DNA of 64,000 bases from GCA-2683825 sp965662355. GTDB lineage: Bacteria; Planctomycetota; UBA1135; GCA-002686595. Positions 7,838 to 16,601 of this stretch are shown one piece after another. The DNA lies in the NCBI GenBank assembly GCA_965662355.1, contig CBFIHP010000015.1, forward strand, positions 87,871 through 151,870, read 5' to 3'. The position numbers and the translations under genes are program-made. The notes under the pieces are model-generated. The model made no database searches. It was not told where the DNA came from and was given only the letters and a program-made list of their open reading frames with translations. Numbering within the stretch: the stretch's first letter is position 1; each line of letters opens with the position of its first letter.

Positions 7838-10288
7838 CTAGCGTTCGATCAGCATCACCCAGTCTTGCCCCGGACTGAAAGGCGGTGATCCGAGCGTCAC
7901 GAGTCCGCCGCCGAAGATCGTATCCGCCGTTCCGCTAAAGAAACCCGTCGCAGGGTCGTACCAGCGACGTTGGAAAGTCCCCGTTGCCGCGGAAAGGTCC
8001 AGCGTCCCCGTGCTCGATGCGACGGGGAAGTAGATCGCGTAGGTATCGTCGGCCTTCAAGAAGACCTCGGCCCCCGTGCCGTCGGAATGAAGTGCTTCAC
8101 CGGAGACCAGAGAGTCGTTCGGTTCCATCTCCCAGAAGGGCAGGTTGCCTTCCATGAAGCTGCGCGCGTACCAGCCATAGCGCCACATGCTCTCGCGCGT
8201 GCGGAAGTCCTCGGCGCGTAGATCGCCGCCCAGAGGCAACGAAAAATAGCCGAAGTACCATTCGATCCCGCCGCCGCTGAAGAGCACGTCGTACAGACCG
8301 CGTGCGCGCAGTGCCTCGGCGTTCACGTCCGTCAATCCGGTGGTGATCTCATCGACCTCGACCACCCATTTGCGGCCCGCGGCGGCGGAATCCTGACGCC
8401 AGCGCTCGACGTGGTCACCCGTGTAGGAAACGTTCGCCTGAATGGAGTTGGTGGCGAAACGTGAATCTCCAAGCACCGCGCTCCAGTCCGGGTTGTCCCC
8501 GGATTGTGGAAGTGAGTAGCTGTGAAAGCCGATCGGGTGGTCATAGGGATCGACGCTTTGAATGTACCCGGCGAAGGACTCGGAGTCGGCGACCGAGTAG
8601 ACGCACTCCTCGGAGAGGTTCCACTTGATCGCCAGGGCGTGGCCGAAACGCGCGACCATCTCGCGATAGAAGAGCTTGCGCTCGACGCCGAGCGTGCCGT
8701 TGTCCAGCCAGGTGCGGTTCTGGAATTCGGTTTCAGCTAGCACGAAGTGGAGCATCAAGCCCTTCGATGTCGCGTGCTCGAAGACCTGGTTCCATTGGCG
8801 CAGCTTGCTGATGTCGTAGTGGGTCTTGTCGAAGGCCGTATTCGAAAAACCAACGAAGGGGCACACCTCCTGGCCGTCACCTCCGAGATTCATGGGGAGG
8901 AAGTAGATCGAGTTCACGTTCATCGAGGCCAGGTAGTTGATGGCACCGATGATCCCCTTCGAGTCGTAGCCCGTGTCGGCGCTCGTGAAGAGGGGGTCGT
9001 TTGAATCACCGAGCCCACTCGACCCCCAATCGCCCGTGTGCGGCCCATAGCGATGCAAGCCGTTCTCGAGACCCTGGGTGCCGGCTCCGCCCTGATCGAA
9101 CGTGTTGTCGAAGCCCTTGTAGGCCAGCAGGTTCTCGGGACTGTCGCAGCCCACCTTGAGAAAGTACGGCCCGTCCCTGAACTTCAGATAGTGCTCGCCG
9201 GTGTACTCGAGCAGCCCCCACTTGTAGAACCCCTCCCCCGCCGGATTGCGGGGCGCGATGTTCACCACGCCGCTGGCACCATCGAAGTCCGTCGGCGTTC
9301 CAGCGCCGGGAGCGAGATCGACCGCGACATCCGTCCCCTGCACGAAGTGCGCCTCGTAGGCCCAGTCACCACCCGCTTCCGGCGCGAAGCGCACGCGCCA
9401 AACGTCGCCGGTACCGCCGCCGTTGCCATCGCCGTCAAAAAAACCATGCACCGTCGACATCTGGCCCGAGGGTCCCGTGAAATCCACCGTGAGGCGGTAG
9501 TCAAGGAACGGATTCGGCGCGTCGTCCATTTCCGCAGCGAGCGGGCCACGAAAGCTCAACGTCAGCGGGCACCAGGCCACCAGGTTGCCCGACACCTCTG
9601 CACTGTCGGGTGAGGCGCCGCTATAGAACGAATCGTCGTTGGTCGAAGCGGAGTTCGCGAAGATGTCGGTGGCCGTGATCGAGAAATGATACGTGCTGTC
9701 GAGATCCAAACCGGTCAGATCGACACTGTGCTCCCTGGCTCGTGGCGGGCCGACCACGACCGTCGTGCCGTACGTGGCCGTCGGTCCATAGGCGAGTAGG
9801 CCCGTCGTTAGCTCGTCCGTGGACCAGGAGATCGTCACCGCACCGTTACCATGCACCACGACGTTGGACAGCGTGATCACGGGCGCCGCTTGATCGTTGC
9901 CGGTCACGCCCTGCTGGAATGCGATGTCGCTGGACGCGCTCTCGTTATCCTCCGCATCGAAACTGACGATCCTGCAGTGGTAGGTCTGCGAGTCGATCAG
10001 ATCGCTGATGAGCACGATGTGCACGACGCCGGGCGTGCCGATTGAAACCGAGTGGCCGTAGGCGGTCGTGGGGCCATAGTCCACGCGTCCCAGCGCAAGC
10101 TCGTCGGTATTCCAGGCGATCGCGGCGTGGCCGATGGAATCCGTGAAGACCTGAATACCCGTGATCGTGGGCGGCGTCACATCGACCAGCGACTCGCCCC
10201 TCGTCGAGCACGCGCTGACGAAACCGGCGAGGGCGAGCAACAAGCCCAGCCCTTGCGTGCAGCTGCATTCTCTTTTTTCCACTCCCAA
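7838..10288 (-). CDS. Lipoprotein with fibronectin-like, DUF5060 and collagen-binding-like domains (glycoside-hydrolase-like)
   Basis: The frame encodes up to 816 residues from a TTG, or 814 from the GTG at 10282; no ATG start is available. A lipoprotein signal ends FVSAC with Cys near residue 27. Two purple-acid-phosphatase-N/FN3-like domains follow (GRVDYGPTTAYG and LLAYGPTATYG), then a DUF5060 beta-sandwich (about 240-340) and a TIM-barrel-like region containing KWGLLEYTGEHYLKFRDGPYF, NSIYFLPMNLGGDG and IKWNLSEECVY, the usual pattern of DUF5060/DUF4038 glycoside-hydrolase-like proteins. The final ~80 residues (GTFQRRWYDPATGFF to PGQDWVMLIER) match the putative collagen-binding domain seen in such proteins. 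Probably a surface enzyme acting on polysaccharide or glycoprotein. Confidence 0.8.
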   Translation of the reverse strand: MGVEKRECSCTQGLGLLLALAGFVSACSTRGESLVDVTPPTITGIQVFTDSIGHAAIAWNTDELALGRVDYGPTTAYGHSVSIGTPGVVHIVLISDLIDSQTYHCRIVSFDAEDNESASSDIAFQQGVTGNDQAAPVITLSNVVVHGNGAVTISWSTDELTTGLLAYGPTATYGTTVVVGPPRAREHSVDLTGLDLDSTYHFSITATDIFANSASTNDDSFYSGASPDSAEVSGNLVAWCPLTLSFRGPLAAEMDDAPNPFLDYRLTVDFTGPSGQMSTVHGFFDGDGNGGGTGDVWRVRFAPEAGGDWAYEAHFVQGTDVAVDLAPGAGTPTDFDGASGVVNIAPRNPAGEGFYKWGLLEYTGEHYLKFRDGPYFLKVGCDSPENLLAYKGFDNTFDQGGAGTQGLENGLHRYGPHTGDWGSSGLGDSNDPLFTSADTGYDSKGIIGAINYLASMNVNSIYFLPMNLGGDGQEVCPFVGFSNTAFDKTHYDISKLRQWNQVFEHATSKGLMLHFVLAETEFQNRTWLDNGTLGVERKLFYREMVARFGHALAIKWNLSEECVYSVADSESFAGYIQSVDPYDHPIGFHSYSLPQSGDNPDWSAVLGDSRFATNSIQANVSYTGDHVERWRQDSAAAGRKWVVEVDEITTGLTDVNAEALRARGLYDVLFSGGGIEWYFGYFSLPLGGDLRAEDFRTRESMWRYGWYARSFMEGNLPFWEMEPNDSLVSGEALHSDGTGAEVFLKADDTYAIYFPVASSTGTLDLSAATGTFQRRWYDPATGFFSGTADTIFGGGLVTLGSPPFSPGQDWVMLIER

Positions 10289-10396
10289 CGCTCCCGCCCG
10301 CAGTGTCGACCCGCGCGGGGTGGAGAACTTGAGACGCAGGGCTCTGCCTTACCGAGCCCTCACAGAGACTCGCCTCCTACTGCAGCGTGACCGGGA

Positions 10397-10436
10397 GTAC
10401 GGAGCCAGGCTCCGTACGTACGTTTTGGCTCCGTAC
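10397..10436 (-). repeat. Palindromic repeat, copy 1 (with an extra half copy)
   Basis: A perfect palindrome with the 10-base arm GTACGGAGCC, one central A and the exact reverse complement occupies 10397-10417. A second half, GGCTCCGTAC, lies at 10427-10436. It sits in the divergent gap between 10288 and 10529. Confidence 0.85.
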
Positions 10437-10528
10437 CCGGACCGCAAAGAAGCACGGGAATTCCGAGGCTTACAGCGACTGGATCGGGCAATCCAGGGCG
10501 CCACCCCCATCTTTGAGGAGGTCCATCG

Positions 10529-12166
10529 ATGAATGCGTATTTGGCTCCTTGGGCTCTTCTGGCCCTGGCTTTCCCGGCCACAGCCCGTCAGCTCCCGCCC
10601 CCGCCCGTCCCGCCCGGAAACCCGACCACCCTCGCGAAGCACTTTCTCGGCAAGGCGCTCTTCTGGGACGAACAGCTCTCCGCGACCCGCACCATGGCCT
10701 GCGGAACGTGCCACTTCCCCGAGTACGGCGGATCGGATCGGCGCTCGGCCCACTTCCCCGAAATCAGTACTCACCCCGGCGCCGACGGAGTGTTCGGAAC
10801 AGCGGACGACATCATCGGTTCGGCCGGTGTCATAAGCAGCCTCGGTAGCGGAATGCTAGCTCCCGCTCCGTTCTTCGGGCTCGAGCCGCAGGTGACCTCG
10901 CGCAAGGCACCCTCGTTCATCAACGCCGGGTACGCGCCGCTCTTGTTCTGGGACGGTCGAGCGAGCGGGATCTTCCTCGACCCGCTCACTGGTACGCCGC
11001 TACTGACGGAGTTCGCGGCGCTCGAGAGTCAAGCCGTCGAGCCGCCCTTGAGCGGGGTCGAGATGGGCCACGCCGGTATCCAGTGGTCGGAGGTCACCGC
11101 GCGCATCCAAAACGCAACACCACTGGCCCTGGCGTCCGAAATTCCGCCCGAGCTGCATGAGTTCGTTCAAGGGGAAACCTATGCGAGCCTCTTCACCGCG
11201 ACCTTCGATACACCCGGCGTGACTCCAGCACGCATCGCCATGGCTCTGGCCTCTTATCAGCGCGAACTGGTCTCGGACCAGGCCAAGGTCGACAGCTTCC
11301 CGACCAATTTCACCGAGCTCGAGATGCTGGGCGCGTTCGTCTTCGACTTCCACGGAGGCTGTGCACGCTGCCACTCCGCCCCGGTCTTTTCGGATCATTC
11401 CTTTCGCAACATCGGCCTACGCCCCATTGCAGAAGACCTCGGCCGAGGTGCGATCACGGGAAACCCAGCAGACGACGGCAAGTTCAAGGTACCTAGCCTG
11501 CGCAACGCCGAGCTGCGCTCCCCTTTCTTCCACACAGGAGGCGTCGAGACCCTGGAAGAGGTTGTCGAGTTCTACGACCGAGGGGGCGACTTCACCATCA
11601 ACCAAGACCCCTTGATCGTGCCCTTGAACCTCACGCCCTCGGAGAAGGAAGGACTGGTCGCGTACCTCAAAACCTTCACCGATGATCGGGTCCACTTCAG
11701 ACAGCCGCCCTTCGATCGACCGACCCTCTATACCGAGACGAACCGCGTACCGATTCTGGCGCGCACCGGAACGCCGGGGAGCGCAGGAGCCATTCCGGCC
11801 GTCATCGCGATCGACCCCCCCTCGGTCACGAACCCGAGCTTTACCGTCGGGGTGAAGAACGCCCTCGGGGGAGCCCCGGCCGTGTTGGTAACAAGCTCGG
11901 GGCTGAGTGCTCCGCAACTGTCTTTGGGCGCCCTCGGCAAGCCTACGCTGAACCTATGGATCGCCCCTCCATACAGCATGATTCCCGCGGGTCCCTTGTC
12001 CGGACAAGGCCCTGGCGAGGGCTATGGAGCACTCGTGTTCGACTTGACATTGCTGGGCCCGGAGGCCGTGGGCACACGCTGGTTCGGACAGTGGCTCGTT
12101 CTCGACCGCAACTCTCCCAATGGCATGGCCTCCGCCTCGGAGGTGTTCGAATTGACCTTCTTCTGA
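10529..12166 (+). CDS. Di-haem cytochrome c peroxidase / MauG family protein
   Basis: The product has 545 residues, with an ATG behind GAGGAGGTCC and a signal peptide ending near TARQ. Two covalent haem sites are visible: CGTCH at 58-62 and CARCH at 278-282, spaced as in bacterial cytochrome c peroxidases. Family patterns present include LGKALFWDEQLS, MACGTCHFPEYGGSD, RKAPSFINAGYAPLLFWDGR and FKVPSLRNAELRSPFFHTGGVETLEEVVEFYDRGG (read in parts). The catalytic domain ends near residue 400; about 145 further residues form a beta-rich tail absent from standard peroxidases and probably serve secretion or attachment. Periplasmic H2O2 reduction or MauG-like oxidation of a partner is inferred. Confidence 0.9.
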   Translation: MNAYLAPWALLALAFPATARQLPPPPVPPGNPTTLAKHFLGKALFWDEQLSATRTMACGTCHFPEYGGSDRRSAHFPEISTHPGADGVFGTADDIIGSAGVISSLGSGMLAPAPFFGLEPQVTSRKAPSFINAGYAPLLFWDGRASGIFLDPLTGTPLLTEFAALESQAVEPPLSGVEMGHAGIQWSEVTARIQNATPLALASEIPPELHEFVQGETYASLFTATFDTPGVTPARIAMALASYQRELVSDQAKVDSFPTNFTELEMLGAFVFDFHGGCARCHSAPVFSDHSFRNIGLRPIAEDLGRGAITGNPADDGKFKVPSLRNAELRSPFFHTGGVETLEEVVEFYDRGGDFTINQDPLIVPLNLTPSEKEGLVAYLKTFTDDRVHFRQPPFDRPTLYTETNRVPILARTGTPGSAGAIPAVIAIDPPSVTNPSFTVGVKNALGGAPAVLVTSSGLSAPQLSLGALGKPTLNLWIAPPYSMIPAGPLSGQGPGEGYGALVFDLTLLGPEAVGTRWFGQWLVLDRNSPNGMASASEVFELTFF

Positions 12167-12189
12167 TTGATCTGCTTCTGCTTCGGGAG

Positions 12190-12224
12190 CCACCAACCCG
12201 TCAGCTCGGTGCCTGGCTCCGTAC
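12190..12224 (+). repeat. Palindromic repeat, copy 2
   Basis: The core CGGTGCCTGGCTCCGTAC is at 12207-12224, preceded by the flank CCACCAACCCGTCAGCT that is shared base for base with copy 5 at 37.6 kb. It lies 24 bp after the peroxidase stop. Confidence 0.85.
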
Positions 12225-12446
12225 GTACCCCGCGTCCTATTAACGGGACGGATGCGGGAGTTCTGGCTCCATTCGGAATCGTGCACAAACGCCGCAGTGC
12301 ACGGGCTCGGTAGGATCTGCGCAGCAACGCCGGACGGAAGGCAATCATTCGACTCGGGATCAGATTATTGGCGATCCGCGTGCCTTCTTGATTCCATTCT
12401 GGATATGTCGAGAAGGGCACCTATCGCGTGCCAAGTTACCTCAGCT

Positions 12447-13076
12447 ATGAAGAAAATCTCTGTCACACTCGCCCTCTCGTTGCTGGCTGGCTCAGCCTGG
12501 GCCGACGAAATCGTCCAACAAGGAAGCCTTTCGGGAAGCGTGGGGGGGCCCGACACTCAGCCCATCGTCTTGGATCAGTTCAACGACTTGGGGGGTGGCC
12601 GGATCCTGAATTTCGTGAGGATCGATCTTCTGACCAGCACGGTTGGTGGTGGCACGACCAGCGGGACCGGAATTGCGGTCAACATCGGTGTGACGCTTTC
12701 GGCGGACTACCTCTTGGGCATGCAGACCCTGGCCGAAACCGAGGCCGTGATCGATCTGGACATCGCAAACTCCGGGCCGCCTTCTCCGTTCTCCGCTTTC
12801 AACACGGATACCGAACAGGTGATGATCGATCAGCCCATCGACCTGATTCCCTGGATGGGAGCAGGTCAACTCATGCTGAGCGGGATCACCGAGTTCCAGA
12901 TTGTCCTCACGCCCCCCGACGAAATCGATTTCAGTGCCGGCGGAACGGTCAATTACACCGTGACATACGACTATCAGCTCGTGGGTAGCGTCCCTGCTCT
13001 ACCCGTCTGGGGAGTTCTGTGTTTGGTCTCGGCGATCGTCGTCCTCGGAGGCTACATGCTTCGCTTCCGTGCCTGA
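12447..13076 (+). CDS. Secreted protein with an IPTL-CTERM-like sorting tail
   Basis: The product has 209 residues; ATG at 12447 begins a clean signal peptide (MKKISVTLALSLLAGSAWA). The body is a beta-sandwich resembling choice-of-anchor E domains, ending GGTVNYTVTYDYQLV. The C-terminus has the tripartite layout of IPTL-CTERM/PEP-CTERM signals: VPALPVWG, a hydrophobic segment of about 17 residues, then LRFRA. In other bacteria such tails are processed by exosortases; none is present in this window. Its 3' end overlaps the convergent gene by 78 bp. The domain naming is by pattern only. Confidence 0.75.
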   Translation: MKKISVTLALSLLAGSAWADEIVQQGSLSGSVGGPDTQPIVLDQFNDLGGGRILNFVRIDLLTSTVGGGTTSGTGIAVNIGVTLSADYLLGMQTLAETEAVIDLDIANSGPPSPFSAFNTDTEQVMIDQPIDLIPWMGAGQLMLSGITEFQIVLTPPDEIDFSAGGTVNYTVTYDYQLVGSVPALPVWGVLCLVSAIVVLGGYMLRFRA

Positions 13077-13997
13077 GTACGGAGCCAGGCTCCGTTCGTT
13101 CGGGACTTCGTCGAAGAGTTCGGGGATCAGAAGGTAGGCTCCGATGAGGAAACAACTGCCTCCCGAAAGCGTGCAAAGGTTCGACCAGAATATGGAGCTC
13201 TCTGCAACAGGAGAAGAAGCCACATCGCTGAACAAGGCGGAGAGCTGAAATGCAACCGAGCCACTCAGGTTCAGCACCGCGATCCACCAGGAGAGGCTGC
13301 GAATCGCGAAGGAAGCCACGCCATGCGAAACCTCTGCGTAGACGAGATAGCTCGCCACCAGAAAGCACACGCAACCCAACATGTTTGGAGTCCAGATCCA
13401 ATGCTCTTGCTGGCCCACGGAAAGATCTGAGCGAGTCGCAGCAATCGTACTCAGATTGAAGAGCAGGGTCCCGGCCAGCTGGACCGTGCACGCCAGGTAG
13501 CCGAGATTGCGTGGGCGCCAGCCGACCCAGCGCCAGGCCGTCCCCATGCCCGGCACGAGCGCCTCCGAGATGTCGCGATTGAGGACCTCGAGCCACTGCA
13601 GCCAGGCCGCCGCCGTGAAGAAGAGCGCGCCGACGACGAAGAGCCGGGCCAAAGAGGCGCCTTCCGTGAGCGTTCCTGGCAGCGCTGTCGGCCAAGCGCC
13701 GCCAAGGCCGCCGACCGTGAAGAGCAGCGATCCACTCATGAAGAGAATCGCAATCCACCAACCGAGGTATCCGGGCGCCCACAGGTGTCGGAAAGCACTG
13801 GCTTCGAGCGAGGGCAAACGCTTGGCCCTGCTAGCTTCGCGGACACGGTGAGGACGCAGGCCCTTCCGGTGACGCCGCGAATGCGCAACGAGATGGTAGC
13901 CGTCGGCCAGGCGTTGCAGCTGGTGGGTTACGAAAGGGCCCGGTCCGCTCTCGATGACCCGACCCACGGCGATCGTCCCCTCTTTCTCCAATGTCAT
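12999..13997 (-). CDS. Polytopic membrane protein of unknown function
   Basis: The product has 332 residues from the ATG at 13997, which has the site GAGAG four bases upstream; the frame is open 17 codons further. After a basic cytoplasmic N-terminus (HSRRHRKGLRPHRVREASR) about eight membrane segments follow, many starting with a paired Trp, for example GWWIAILFMSGSLLFTVGG and SWWIAVLNLSGSVAFQL, pointing to an internally repeated unit. It resembles YrhK-like integral membrane proteins only loosely. The last ~26 residues (LAPYSGTEAKH onward) are encoded by palindromic repeat copy 3 and the antisense of the neighbouring gene, so the original stop seems to have been lost. Confidence 0.75.
   Translation of the reverse strand: MTLEKEGTIAVGRVIESGPGPFVTHQLQRLADGYHLVAHSRRHRKGLRPHRVREASRAKRLPSLEASAFRHLWAPGYLGWWIAILFMSGSLLFTVGGLGGAWPTALPGTLTEGASLARLFVVGALFFTAAAWLQWLEVLNRDISEALVPGMGTAWRWVGWRPRNLGYLACTVQLAGTLLFNLSTIAATRSDLSVGQQEHWIWTPNMLGCVCFLVASYLVYAEVSHGVASFAIRSLSWWIAVLNLSGSVAFQLSALFSDVASSPVAESSIFWSNLCTLSGGSCFLIGAYLLIPELFDEVPNERSLAPYSGTEAKHVASEDDDRRDQTQNSPDG
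13077..13097 (-). repeat. Palindromic repeat, copy 3
   Basis: GTACGGAGCCAGGCTCCG followed by TTC; one arm has drifted by one base. It begins directly after the TGA of the IPTL-CTERM-like gene and lies inside the coding frame of the opposing gene. Confidence 0.8.
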
Positions 13998-14129
13998 GAT
14001 TCTCTCGTACGCGCTCCGCCGCGCTTCCGGGACGGAGCAGGCTTGCACACATCCCGGTTATCTCAGATGCCTCCCAGGTCACCAGTATCTGAAGACCATA
14101 GAACGACCAGGAGATAGCACTCGGGAAAC

Positions 14130-14251
14130 AACTTGCCAAGAGAGGAAGGTAGTGCTGATGCACCCCTCAATCCCTCCCCGCTCGCGCATCAGCGCACTAT
14201 TCCTCCTGGCCCTCGCGGTACCAGCGTTGGTCCTCAGTGGCCTCGCCGCCT
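14130..14251 (+). repeat. Duplicated leader/signal-peptide segment, copy 1
   Basis: The 94 bp from ATG at 14158 to 14251 match 15493-15586 at roughly nine in ten positions with no gaps, and ACTTGCCAA upstream is shared too. It is a paralogous duplication of a lipoprotein 5' end. Confidence 0.85.
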
Positions 14252-14271
14252 CCGCGCAGCGTCCCCAGTGA
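14158..14271 (+). pseudogene. Truncated copy of a lipoprotein gene (signal peptide only)
   Basis: An ATG opens 37 codons that repeat the signal peptide of the gene at 15493 (ISALFLLALAVPALVLSG), but the lipobox Cys is replaced (LAASAQRPQ) and a stop follows at once. Everything downstream of the signal is missing. It could still yield a tiny membrane peptide, but decay after duplication is the simpler reading. Confidence 0.7.
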
Positions 14272-14349
14272 GTTTCTGATCCCTCCACGGGCGAGGGTCT
14301 GCTAGAGTCAGCGCCCTAGTGGCAAGCCCTCCCCCGCCTAGCACGTACC

Positions 14350-15273
14350 TTGAAAAACACTAGTTTTCTCATCCTTGGGCTTCTCGCCTCTGCTTGCAAA
14401 ACGAATGTGCCCACGTCCTCGTCACACGCAGTGATCGTCGGACTAAGTGAGAATGGCCCTCGAGGGGACATCATCGAAACCGACTCGGGCCCACTTGACG
14501 ATACCGTCCAAGCCCCCAAGACCTACCTACGCCATAACCGTCTGCATGTCCGCGGTGGGGCCCAGTTCCTGGGCAACTTCGCCACGAAGATCTCGGTCAA
14601 CGGCGCAGACCTGGGCACCGAAATCGGCCTCGAGGACGACCTTGGCTTCGACAGTGACGTGTTCACTGGACGGCTCGACTTCGACTGGCGCATCGGTCAA
14701 CGCCATCATGTGATCGGCAGCTGGTACGCTATCGAGCGCGACTCGACTTTCTCCATCGACGAGGATATCGCTTTCGATGATGTGGTCTTCCAAGTCGGCG
14801 CCAGCATGACGACCGCAATGGATGTCGACATCGTGCGACTCGGCTATCGCTATGACTTCTGGCAAGATCGGCGAACCGAGGCAGGGGTTTCGATCGGCGC
14901 GCACACCTTGATCGCTGACCTCCAGCTCACGGGAATGGCAGATGTCGACGGCATGGGAACCGTCATAGACGCCACCCGCTCGGCCAATGTCGCAGCCCCT
15001 CTTCCAGTACTGGGTACCTATCTCAACTGGGCCCTCGCCAACCGTTGGAATCTATCCATCACTTCCGAGTTCTTTGCGTTGGAGTTCGAACAGTTCAAGG
15101 GAGCCTTGTTCGACAACCAGCTCATCCTCGAATACGAGATCACCGAGAACTTCGGCCTGGGTCTAGGCTACAACCACTTTCTGATCGATGTCGAGGTCAG
15201 CGAGAACAGCTACCGCGGCGATTTCGGTTACACGTACAACGGGCTGCTCTTGTTCCTGAGCGGTTGGTTCTGA
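14350..15273 (+). CDS. Outer-membrane beta-barrel protein with a lipobox-like signal
   Basis: The product has 307 residues and starts at TTG 14350, the only start that keeps the signal LILGLLASACKTN intact. The Cys in LASAC suggests lipidation, unusual for a barrel. From about residue 60 the sequence alternates strands and acidic turns (RLHVRGGAQFLGNF, FTGRLDFDWRIGQRHHVIGSWY, VDIVRLGYRYDFW, TEAGVSIGAHTL, NWALANRWNLSITSEFFALEF, GLGLGYNHFLIDV) and ends GLLLFLSGWF with a terminal Phe. It resembles YfaZ/OmpW-like barrels of unknown cargo. The gene lies between the two copies of the duplicated leader. Confidence 0.8.
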   Translation: MKNTSFLILGLLASACKTNVPTSSSHAVIVGLSENGPRGDIIETDSGPLDDTVQAPKTYLRHNRLHVRGGAQFLGNFATKISVNGADLGTEIGLEDDLGFDSDVFTGRLDFDWRIGQRHHVIGSWYAIERDSTFSIDEDIAFDDVVFQVGASMTTAMDVDIVRLGYRYDFWQDRRTEAGVSIGAHTLIADLQLTGMADVDGMGTVIDATRSANVAAPLPVLGTYLNWALANRWNLSITSEFFALEFEQFKGALFDNQLILEYEITENFGLGLGYNHFLIDVEVSENSYRGDFGYTYNGLLLFLSGWF

Positions 15274-15453
15274 AACGACGGCGAGAGGAAGGGGCCTCGC
15301 ACTATTACCCCGACCAAGCTCTCGGCCCTCTCCTTACTGCTTCTATCTGGCTGTGTGGTACAAGCGCCGGGGGCCAACGAGAGATCGAGGCGCCGCTCCG
15401 CGCCACCTACATGCCTGGGGAGTGTGCGGCGACAAACCTGGTTCGGTAACCAC

Positions 15454-15586
15454 AACTTGCCAAAAAAGAGACGGCCAAGGATAATAGCGTTGATGCAGCC
15501 CTCAATCCCCCCGCGCTGGCGCATCAGCACGCTATTCCTCCTGGCCCTCGCGGTACCAGCGTTGGTCCTCAGCGGCCTCGCCGCCT
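15454..15586 (+). repeat. Duplicated leader/signal-peptide segment, copy 2
   Basis: This is the copy that still belongs to an intact gene (ATG at 15493); see the first copy at 14130-14251 for the match. Confidence 0.85.
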
Positions 15587-15972
15587 GCCGCTCTACATCA
15601 ACTCCGACCCGTGCGGACCTCCTCCAAGACGGCCTCGATCGGCTCGCGGCGGCCGTTCGTTATGGAGTCGCTGATCCTGTGGCGAAGGAAGTGGCGCTGA
15701 CCGTCCTGGACGAGCTACGGAATACGGAGCTCGAGTTTCTCGAAAGCGTGAAGGGCTCGCGCGCGACGATGAGAGAGCTGAACCTACGCTACGACGCGAC
15801 GCGCGAGGATTTCGTGCGAGAGCTCGAAGAGCTCCAAACGATTCGGCTGGCCTTCCGTGATGAGATCATCAAGTCCCATCTGGAGCTCCGGAGCGTGGTC
15901 GAGGAAGACGAGTACTTGGCCTTCGTCCAGCACCTCCGCGCAGAGGAAGATCGCTGGAAGGAGGTCCGCTGA
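15493..15972 (+). CDS. Small coiled-coil lipoprotein
   Basis: The product has 159 residues. The start at 15493 is fixed by the signal peptide FLLALAVPALVLSGLAAC, whose LAAC lipobox gives Cys at about residue 32. The mature part is almost entirely charged helix (LLQDGLDRLAAAVRYGV, TELEFLESVKGSRATMRELN, VRELEELQTIRLAFRDEI) and likely coiled coil. Its stop overlaps the start of the next gene (TGATG), so the two are translationally coupled. Small helical envelope proteins of this kind include Spy/CpxP-type chaperones, but no LTxxQ signature is present. The function is unknown. Confidence 0.8.
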   Translation: MQPSIPPRWRISTLFLLALAVPALVLSGLAACRSTSTPTRADLLQDGLDRLAAAVRYGVADPVAKEVALTVLDELRNTELEFLESVKGSRATMRELNLRYDATREDFVRELEELQTIRLAFRDEIIKSHLELRSVVEEDEYLAFVQHLRAEEDRWKEVR

Positions 15973-16394
15973 TGAAGAAAGGTGATGACAAGCGCTGCGA
16001 GCACAGCACCTCTTTCCACCAGATCTTGATCCTGCTGTTCGGCTATATGTTCCTCGGCGGCGGAAGTGCCCAGCTCGACGATCGAGTCAAGGACGTTCTT
16101 CCCAGGGGCGAGCGCCGCGACCGGGCTCGCGCAATCGCCAAGCAAGCCGACAGGATGCCCGAAGCGCTCGCCTCAGAGCTAATCGCGCTCCATGATGAGT
16201 TCTACGACGCTCTGGCGGAGCCCACGGTCTCCACGAGCGAATTGCGGGTGCCGCTGGACGCGCTGGTGGAGAAAATGCACGCCTCCAACCTCGAGCTCTT
16301 AGACCTGCGCTTTCAGCTCGTCGAGGAGCTTACTGCGAAGGAGTGGGGCAAGGTGTGGAACCCAAAGAAAGCTCCTTCGCAATGGCGGCCCTGA
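15972..16394 (+). CDS. Small exported helical protein coupled to the preceding lipoprotein
   Basis: The product has 140 residues and shares the TGATG stop/start with its neighbour. A hydrophobic stretch (ILILLFGYMFLGGGSAQ) serves as signal or anchor. The rest is helical and charged, with EKMHASNLELLDLRFQLVEEL near the end, a layout like periplasmic heavy-metal-sensor or Spy-like proteins. Together with the upstream lipoprotein it probably forms a two-component envelope helper. No motif identifies a ligand. Confidence 0.75.
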   Translation: MKKGDDKRCEHSTSFHQILILLFGYMFLGGGSAQLDDRVKDVLPRGERRDRARAIAKQADRMPEALASELIALHDEFYDALAEPTVSTSELRVPLDALVEKMHASNLELLDLRFQLVEELTAKEWGKVWNPKKAPSQWRP

Positions 16395-16601
16395 GCCATC
16401 CCAACTCCGAACAGGTTCCAGCTCTACCCGTTACACCTACTTCTTGCCTGGCGACGGTTTTGTCTTCAGCCCAAAGAGCCGCTCCGGACGACTCTGGTGG
16501 CATTGCATGCGTCCCGCTCCGTGATCGTGACATCCCGACATGATTCCGACCTTACGTTACGTTAGGCGGGCCGTACGTGCCTGGGTGGTATCCTTGAGGC
16601 A

